Below, piece by piece: positions 59,803 to 64,000 of a DNA stretch of 64,000 bases. The DNA lies in the NCBI GenBank assembly GCA_036570425.1, contig DATCYF010000012.1:1-64000 (forward strand), given 5' to 3'. The translations under genes and the position numbers were made by a program. Position 1 is the stretch's first letter. Each line of letters begins with the position of its first letter. The stretch comes from Rhizorhapis sp036570425 (GTDB lineage Bacteria; Pseudomonadota; Alphaproteobacteria; Sphingomonadales; Sphingomonadaceae). The notes beneath the pieces are model-generated. The model was not told the DNA's origin, searched no databases, and worked only from the letters and a program-made list of their open reading frames with translations.

Positions 59803-60591
59803 GTGGCAGCTGAATCAGGCAAAATCGATCCAATGCACCAATTCATGATCGAGCCGCTTTTCGGTACCGATCATCTTTCCATTGGTGGTTATAATATTGC
59901 CTTCACGAACAGCGCATTGTGGATGCTGATCGCGGCGGTGGCGCTGTGGATATTCATGCTCGGCGGCATGAAGCGGGAACTGGTGCCGGGGCGCTGGCAG
60001 GCAGCCGTCGAAAGCATGACGAGCTTCATCAGCAACATGATGCGCGCCAATATCGGCGAGGAAGGGCGGAGGTTCACGCCTTATGTCTTTTCGCTGTTCA
60101 TGTTCATTCTGTTCGCCAATTTGCTGGGCATGCTGCCGCTGGGGCTTGTGGGGGTTCACCCCTTCACCTTCACCAGCCATTTCACCGCGACCGGCATTCT
60201 GGCGATCCTGAGTTTTTCGATCGTTCTGATCGTGGGTTTCTGGCGGCATAAGCTGCATTTCTTCACGCTTTTTGTGCCTCATGGCACGCCGCTGCCGATG
60301 ATCCCGTTCATCTTCCTGATCGAACTGGTTTCCTTCATGGTGCGTCCGTTCAGCCTCGGCCTTCGGCTATTTGTCGCGATGACGGCCGGACACGTTCTGC
60401 TCAAGGTGCTGGGCGGCTTCGTCATCAACAGCACAAATGCCGGCATTGGCTATGGCCTGACGGTCGGCGTATCGAGCTTCGCCCTGATGGTCGGCATCAG
60501 CGCGCTGGAAGTGCTGGTCGCCGTTATCCAGGCTTATGTTTTCGCTCTTCTGACCTCGCTCTACATAAACGACGCGGTCAACCTTCACTAG
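59803..60591 (+). CDS. atpB: AtpB, ATP synthase subunit a
   Basis: 262 residues with a GTG start giving MAAESGKIDPMHQF. Five or more membrane helices are visible. The essential Arg lies in FMVRPFSLGLRLFVAMTAGH (SLGLRLF), and the conserved C-terminal helix ALEVLVAVIQAYVFALLTSL is present. Subunit a forms the proton half-channels against the c-ring encoded next. Confidence 0.95.
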   Translation: MAAESGKIDPMHQFMIEPLFGTDHLSIGGYNIAFTNSALWMLIAAVALWIFMLGGMKRELVPGRWQAAVESMTSFISNMMRANIGEEGRRFTPYVFSLFMFILFANLLGMLPLGLVGVHPFTFTSHFTATGILAILSFSIVLIVGFWRHKLHFFTLFVPHGTPLPMIPFIFLIELVSFMVRPFSLGLRLFVAMTAGHVLLKVLGGFVINSTNAGIGYGLTVGVSSFALMVGISALEVLVAVIQAYVFALLTSLYINDAVNLH

Positions 60592-60634
60592 TTTTGTCTT
60601 ACATCCCAAGAGTTTAGAAAAGGAGTTTACTATC

Positions 60635-60862
60635 ATGGACGCAGAAGCAGCAAAGCTGATCGGTGCAGGTCTGGCCGCGATTGGCGCTGGCATGGCCGCG
60701 CTCGGCGTGGGTAATGTTTTCGGTTCTTTCCTCGAAAGCGCGCTGCGCAACCCCGCCGCCGCTGACGGTCAGCAGGGCCGCCTGTTCATCGGCTTCGCCG
60801 CAGCCGAACTTCTCGGTCTGTTGGCGTTCGTCGTTTCGATGATCCTGATCTTCGTTGCCTGA
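60635..60862 (+). CDS. atpE: AtpE, ATP synthase subunit c
   Basis: 75 residues, a normal hairpin of two membrane helices with the RNP loop at 38-40. The proton-binding carboxylate is Glu58 in FAAAELLGLLAF. A strong AAAAGGAG ribosome-binding site 10 bases upstream suits a protein needed in many copies. Confidence 0.97.
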   Translation: MDAEAAKLIGAGLAAIGAGMAALGVGNVFGSFLESALRNPAAADGQQGRLFIGFAAAELLGLLAFVVSMILIFVA

Positions 60863-60934
60863 GGCAGCGTAAGCAGGTTGAATATAGCGTCGGGCGGCTG
60901 ATGCCGCCCGGCCGACCATTGCCGGACAGGTTTC

Positions 60935-61429
60935 ATGCCACAGATATCCCAACTCGCCGCGACTTATTCGTCCCAGATTTTCTGGCTGCTGCTGATCTTT
61001 GGCTTTGTCTTTTTCGCCATAGGGCTTGGCATGTTCCCGAAAGTCGAATCGACGGTGGATGCGCGTGACAAGCGGATTTCCGACGACCTCGAAGCGGCGA
61101 AGGCGGCTTCCGCCCGTGCCGATGAAATCGAAGAGGAATATCGGATACAGACCGGCGAAGATCGCGCAGCAGCGCAAAAGATCACACAACTGGCCAAGGA
61201 AAAGGCCGCGAAGGCCGCTGAAAGGCGCCTGGCGGACGCGGACGCGAAGATTTCCGAAAAGATTGGTGCAGCCGAGGCGGAAATCGCTGCGGCGACAGCA
61301 TCGGCCATGACGGAGATTGAAGTGATCGCGGCTGAAGCGGCGCAGGACATGGTGGCCAAGATTTCCGGAGCCACGGCGAGCGCCGCCGCGGCTAGCAATG
61401 CAGTAAAGGCAGCACTGGCCAATGGCTGA
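60935..61429 (+). CDS. ATP synthase subunit b' (AtpF')
   Basis: 164 residues: one N-terminal membrane helix (QIFWLLLIFGFVFFAIGLGM) followed by a long charged coiled coil (AAKASARADEIEEEY-type heptads through about 150). Alphaproteobacteria carry two divergent b subunits that dimerise to form the peripheral stalk. It overlaps the second b gene by 8 bases. Confidence 0.93.
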   Translation: MPQISQLAATYSSQIFWLLLIFGFVFFAIGLGMFPKVESTVDARDKRISDDLEAAKAASARADEIEEEYRIQTGEDRAAAQKITQLAKEKAAKAAERRLADADAKISEKIGAAEAEIAAATASAMTEIEVIAAEAAQDMVAKISGATASAAAASNAVKAALANG

Positions 61430-62057
61430 CGCAGCAGAACATATCGACGCTGACTCCCAGCAGGTCCAACACAATCTGGATCATGCGGCGGAGACCCAGG
61501 CCATGCCGCATGGCGGGCCGACGGAAGGCATAGAAGCTTCCGGCGGCACCGAACATCATGTGGATCCTTCGGCGCTCGGCCTCAACGGCACCGCCTGGGT
61601 CAGCCTGGCGATGCTCATATTCCTTGGCATCCTGCTCTGGAAGAAGGTGCCTGCCGTGATCGGTAGTTCACTTGACAAGAGGATCGCAGCTATTCGCGCT
61701 CAGCTTGATGAAGCGAACAAACTCCGCGCCGACGCTGAAGCGCTGAAGGCGGAATATGAAGCCAAAATGGCTGCTGCCACGCAAGAGGCAGAGGATATGC
61801 GGGTTCGTGCCGAGGAAGAAGCCGGTAACATTCTTACCCGAGCCGAGCAGGATGCCGCCGATTTGATCATCCGCCGCCAGAAAATGGCTGAGGACAAGAT
61901 CGGGGCAGCGGAACGCGCCGCCGTTGCGCAGGTCCGCGCCAAGGCGGCTCAGGCGGCAACCGCTGCCGCTGCCACGCTGATCGGTGAACTTCATGACGCT
62001 ACGGCCGACAGGACGCTGGTTGACAGCACGATCAAGGATTTGGGTTCCCTGAACTGA
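61422..62057 (+). CDS. atpF: AtpF, ATP synthase subunit b
   Basis: 211 residues. A polar, histidine-containing N-terminal tail of about 55 residues precedes a membrane helix (WVSLAMLIFLGILLWKKVPA) and a coiled coil (AQLDEANKLRADAEALKAEY). It pairs with b' as the F0-F1 stator. The F1 genes are not adjacent, as usual in this group. A terminator follows. Confidence 0.93.
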   Translation: MADAAEHIDADSQQVQHNLDHAAETQAMPHGGPTEGIEASGGTEHHVDPSALGLNGTAWVSLAMLIFLGILLWKKVPAVIGSSLDKRIAAIRAQLDEANKLRADAEALKAEYEAKMAAATQEAEDMRVRAEEEAGNILTRAEQDAADLIIRRQKMAEDKIGAAERAAVAQVRAKAAQAATAAAATLIGELHDATADRTLVDSTIKDLGSLN

Positions 62058-62081
62058 ATGCTGATCCACCACAGAAATTTG

Positions 62082-62115
62082 AAGGCCGGGCTGGGCAATC
62101 CAGTCCGGCCTTTCT
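62082..62115 (+). terminator. Intrinsic terminator after atpF
   Basis: AAGGCCGG and CCGGCCTT are perfect 8-bp arms; the inner GCTGG/CCAGT extends the stem with one G-T pair, closing on GCAAT, followed by TTCTAC. It separates the F0 operon from uvrC. Confidence 0.8.
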
Positions 62116-62127
62116 ACATCTGACGAT

Positions 62128-64000
62128 ATGCCCGAACCCCTGTCTCCCGATCGCTTCAATGAAGAAAAGGCTGCTTACACTGTTCGCGGCGCGGGGCAGC
62201 CCGATCTGGAAACCGGCATCGCGGCGATTCGTGAAACGCTGAAGACCTTGCCGCCTCGACCGGGCGTGTACCGGATGCAGGACGCGCGCGGCGACGTGCT
62301 GTATGTTGGAAAAGCACGCGCGCTTAAAAATCGCGTCAACAATTATGTGCAGGTGGACCGGCTATCGAAGCGGCTCCAGAGAATGGTGGCGCAGACCCGC
62401 TCGATGACCATCGTCACCACTAACAGCGAGGCCGAGGCTTTGCTGTTGGAGGCGCAACTCATCAAGCGATTTCGGCCGCCCTACAATGTGCTGCTTCGTG
62501 ACGACAAGAGCTTCCCCTTCATCCTGCTGCGCGAAGACCACGCCTTTCCCCGCATTCAAAAGCATCGTGGTGCGCGAAACATCAAAGGGCGCTATTATGG
62601 CCCTTTCGCCAGCGCGGGATCAGTGGGTCGTACCCTGAACGCGCTGCAAAAATTGTTTCTCCTCAGAAGCTGTACCGATAGCTTTTTCGCCAATCGATCG
62701 CGGCCCTGCCTGCTCTATCAGATCAAGCGCTGCTCTGCCCCCTGTGTCGGACGGATCAGTGAAGCGGATTATGCGGAACTGGCGGGGGACGCGCAGGATT
62801 TTCTCGCGGGCAAATCGACGAAGGTGCAACGCAAGCTGGGCGCAGCAATGCAGAGCGCATCTGACGCGATGGATTTCGAGCTGGCCGCGGTTTACCGCGA
62901 CCGCCTGAAAGCGCTGACTTTCATTCAGGGCAGTCAGGCGATCAACGCGGAGGGCCTGGGAGATGCAGACATCTTTGCCATGGCCAGCAAGGGCGGATCG
63001 ATCTGCATTCAGGCCTTTTTCATTCGCGGCGGACAGAACTGGGGGCACCGCAGCTTCTTTCCAGTCCATACTGAGGATTTGGCCGAGGAAGAGGTTCTGG
63101 AAAGCTTTATGGCGCAATTCTACGAGGAAGTGCCGGCACCCAGGCTGATCCTTGCCGACCGCGTCCCGCTGGAGGCGGAATTATTGACCCAGGCACTTTC
63201 GGAGCGAACAGGGGCGAAGGTGCGGATCGACGTGCCTCAGCGCGGTGATCGAATGAAGTTGATCCGGCAGGCGCAGCGCAACGCAGTGGAGGCGCTGGAC
63301 AGGCGGCTTGCGGAAACCACGACCCAAGGCAAGATCCTGCGCGACATGGCGGACCTGTTCGGATTGGACGGGCCGCCGGACCGTATCGAGATTTACGACA
63401 ACAGCCATATTCAGGGCACCAACGCGCTGGGCGCCATGGTTGTGGCGGGGCCGGAGGGTTTCCGCAAAAACGCCTATCGCAAGTTCAACATCAAACGGGC
63501 AGAGACAGTGCCGGGCGACGATTTTGCGATGATGCGCGAAGTGCTGGAACGCCGCTTCGCTCGTGCGCAGAAGGAGGATCCGGAGCGGGAGAAGGGTGAC
63601 TGGCCCGATCTGGTGCTGATCGACGGTGGCCGTGGGCAGTTGAATGCCGTGCGCGGTGTTCTGGAGGAAATGGGCATTGAGGACGTGGCTCTTGTCGGGG
63701 TCGCCAAAGGGCCGGATCGGAATGCGGGGCGGGAGGTGTTTCACCTGATGGATGGGCGCGAACTGACCCTGCCAGTGAACAACCCCGTTCTCTTCTACCT
63801 GCAGCGCTTGCGTGACGAGGCGCACCGTTTCGCCATCGGGGCCCATCGTGCGAAGCGAAGCAAGGCCATGGGAGCAAGCTCTCTGGACGAAGTGCCTGGT
63901 ATCGGCCCGGCACGGAAGAAGGCGCTGCTGATGCATTTCGGTACGGCCCGAGCGGTCAAGGACGCTCAACTGGAGGACCTGCAGCGCGCGCCGGGCGTGT
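62128..64000 (+). CDS. uvrC: UvrC, excinuclease ABC subunit C (3' end outside window)
   Basis: 624 residues are visible from MPEPLSPDRFNEEKAAYTVR. The GIY-YIG domain begins at LPPRPGVYRMQDARGDVLYV near 37-57, the UVR motif DFELAAVYRDRLKAL follows near 250, and the RNase H-like endonuclease half has IEIYDNSHIQGTNALGAMVV and VLIDGGRGQLNAVRGV. The HhH region (LDEVPGIGPARKKALLMHFG) has begun when the window ends. UvrC makes the dual incisions in nucleotide excision repair. Confidence 0.97.
   Translation, partial: MPEPLSPDRFNEEKAAYTVRGAGQPDLETGIAAIRETLKTLPPRPGVYRMQDARGDVLYVGKARALKNRVNNYVQVDRLSKRLQRMVAQTRSMTIVTTNSEAEALLLEAQLIKRFRPPYNVLLRDDKSFPFILLREDHAFPRIQKHRGARNIKGRYYGPFASAGSVGRTLNALQKLFLLRSCTDSFFANRSRPCLLYQIKRCSAPCVGRISEADYAELAGDAQDFLAGKSTKVQRKLGAAMQSASDAMDFELAAVYRDRLKALTFIQGSQAINAEGLGDADIFAMASKGGSICIQAFFIRGGQNWGHRSFFPVHTEDLAEEEVLESFMAQFYEEVPAPRLILADRVPLEAELLTQALSERTGAKVRIDVPQRGDRMKLIRQAQRNAVEALDRRLAETTTQGKILRDMADLFGLDGPPDRIEIYDNSHIQGTNALGAMVVAGPEGFRKNAYRKFNIKRAETVPGDDFAMMREVLERRFARAQKEDPEREKGDWPDLVLIDGGRGQLNAVRGVLEEMGIEDVALVGVAKGPDRNAGREVFHLMDGRELTLPVNNPVLFYLQRLRDEAHRFAIGAHRAKRSKAMGASSLDEVPGIGPARKKALLMHFGTARAVKDAQLEDLQRAPGV

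Noticed and set aside
1..64000. CRISPR array
   Set aside because: No regularly spaced direct repeats of CRISPR size with unique spacers were seen; the only tandem repeats are the three iteron-like units, which have no spacers of that kind.

Overview
The window looks like a sphingomonad-type alphaproteobacterial chromosome (Sphingobium, Sphingomonas or Novosphingobium relative) carrying a large integrative and conjugative element (ICE). About 54.6 kb of GC-rich ICE sequence runs from the left edge to a tyrosine integrase. It is followed by a truncated radC and ordinary chromosomal genes (ydbH-ynbE-ydbL, atpI-atpB-atpE-atpF'-atpF, uvrC). The taxonomic call rests on gene content, on the split b/b' ATP synthase order, and on an alphaproteobacterial SOS box (GTTC-N7-GTTC). 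The far end of the ICE lies beyond base 1.

Layout. 1-6089: a mating-pair-formation operon (trbB-C-D-E-J-K-L, minus strand, trbL cut by the window edge). 6315-8049: a LysR/WrbA cargo pair. 8098-13295: a CopG-like regulator, the TraG coupling protein, a DUF3363 relaxase, a candidate oriT and a lytic transglycosylase. 13299-16725: DUF736, TraF, DUF2840, a ribbon-helix-helix protein, ParA, three iteron-like repeats and RepA. 16737-18673: a regulatory block resembling the excision-control genes of ICEMlSymR7A: an RdfS-like HTH protein, a DUF6499/DUF2285 pair in two overlapping frames offset by +1 (FseA-like), a DUF2285 QseM-like antiactivator and a QseC-like XRE repressor. 18862-34075: ICE housekeeping and establishment genes (DUF736, DUF2493, toprim, strawberry-notch helicase/methylase, ParB-like, DUF2958, ArdC).

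34330-43616: cargo with a GAF-GGDEF-EAL protein, a GAF-PAS-HWE histidine kinase and a complete imuA-imuB-dnaE2 SOS mutasome with a LexA box. 43831-52141: a tightly coupled four-gene operon that joins an OLD/TOPRIM nuclease and a UvrD-like helicase (Gabija-like) to a putative PD-(D/E)xK nuclease and a Ski2-like helicase (Hachiman-like). This is probably a composite anti-phage defence locus and is the most striking system here. 52157-52895: a HigBA-type toxin-antitoxin pair. 53148-54401: the integrase. radC ends right after its HNHP motif, so the ICE appears to have inserted into radC.

Three non-coding signals tie the ICE together. (1) A CGACTA-centred dyad is repeated upstream of the XRE gene, in the parB/31576 divergent region and in the ardC/GGDEF divergent region. 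(2) A structured 5' leader is shared by the strawberry-notch, parB-like and ardC genes. (3) A TAGGAATCTAG motif is shared by the regions upstream of parA and of the RdfS-like gene. All functions are inferred from sequence reading alone; no database search was run.
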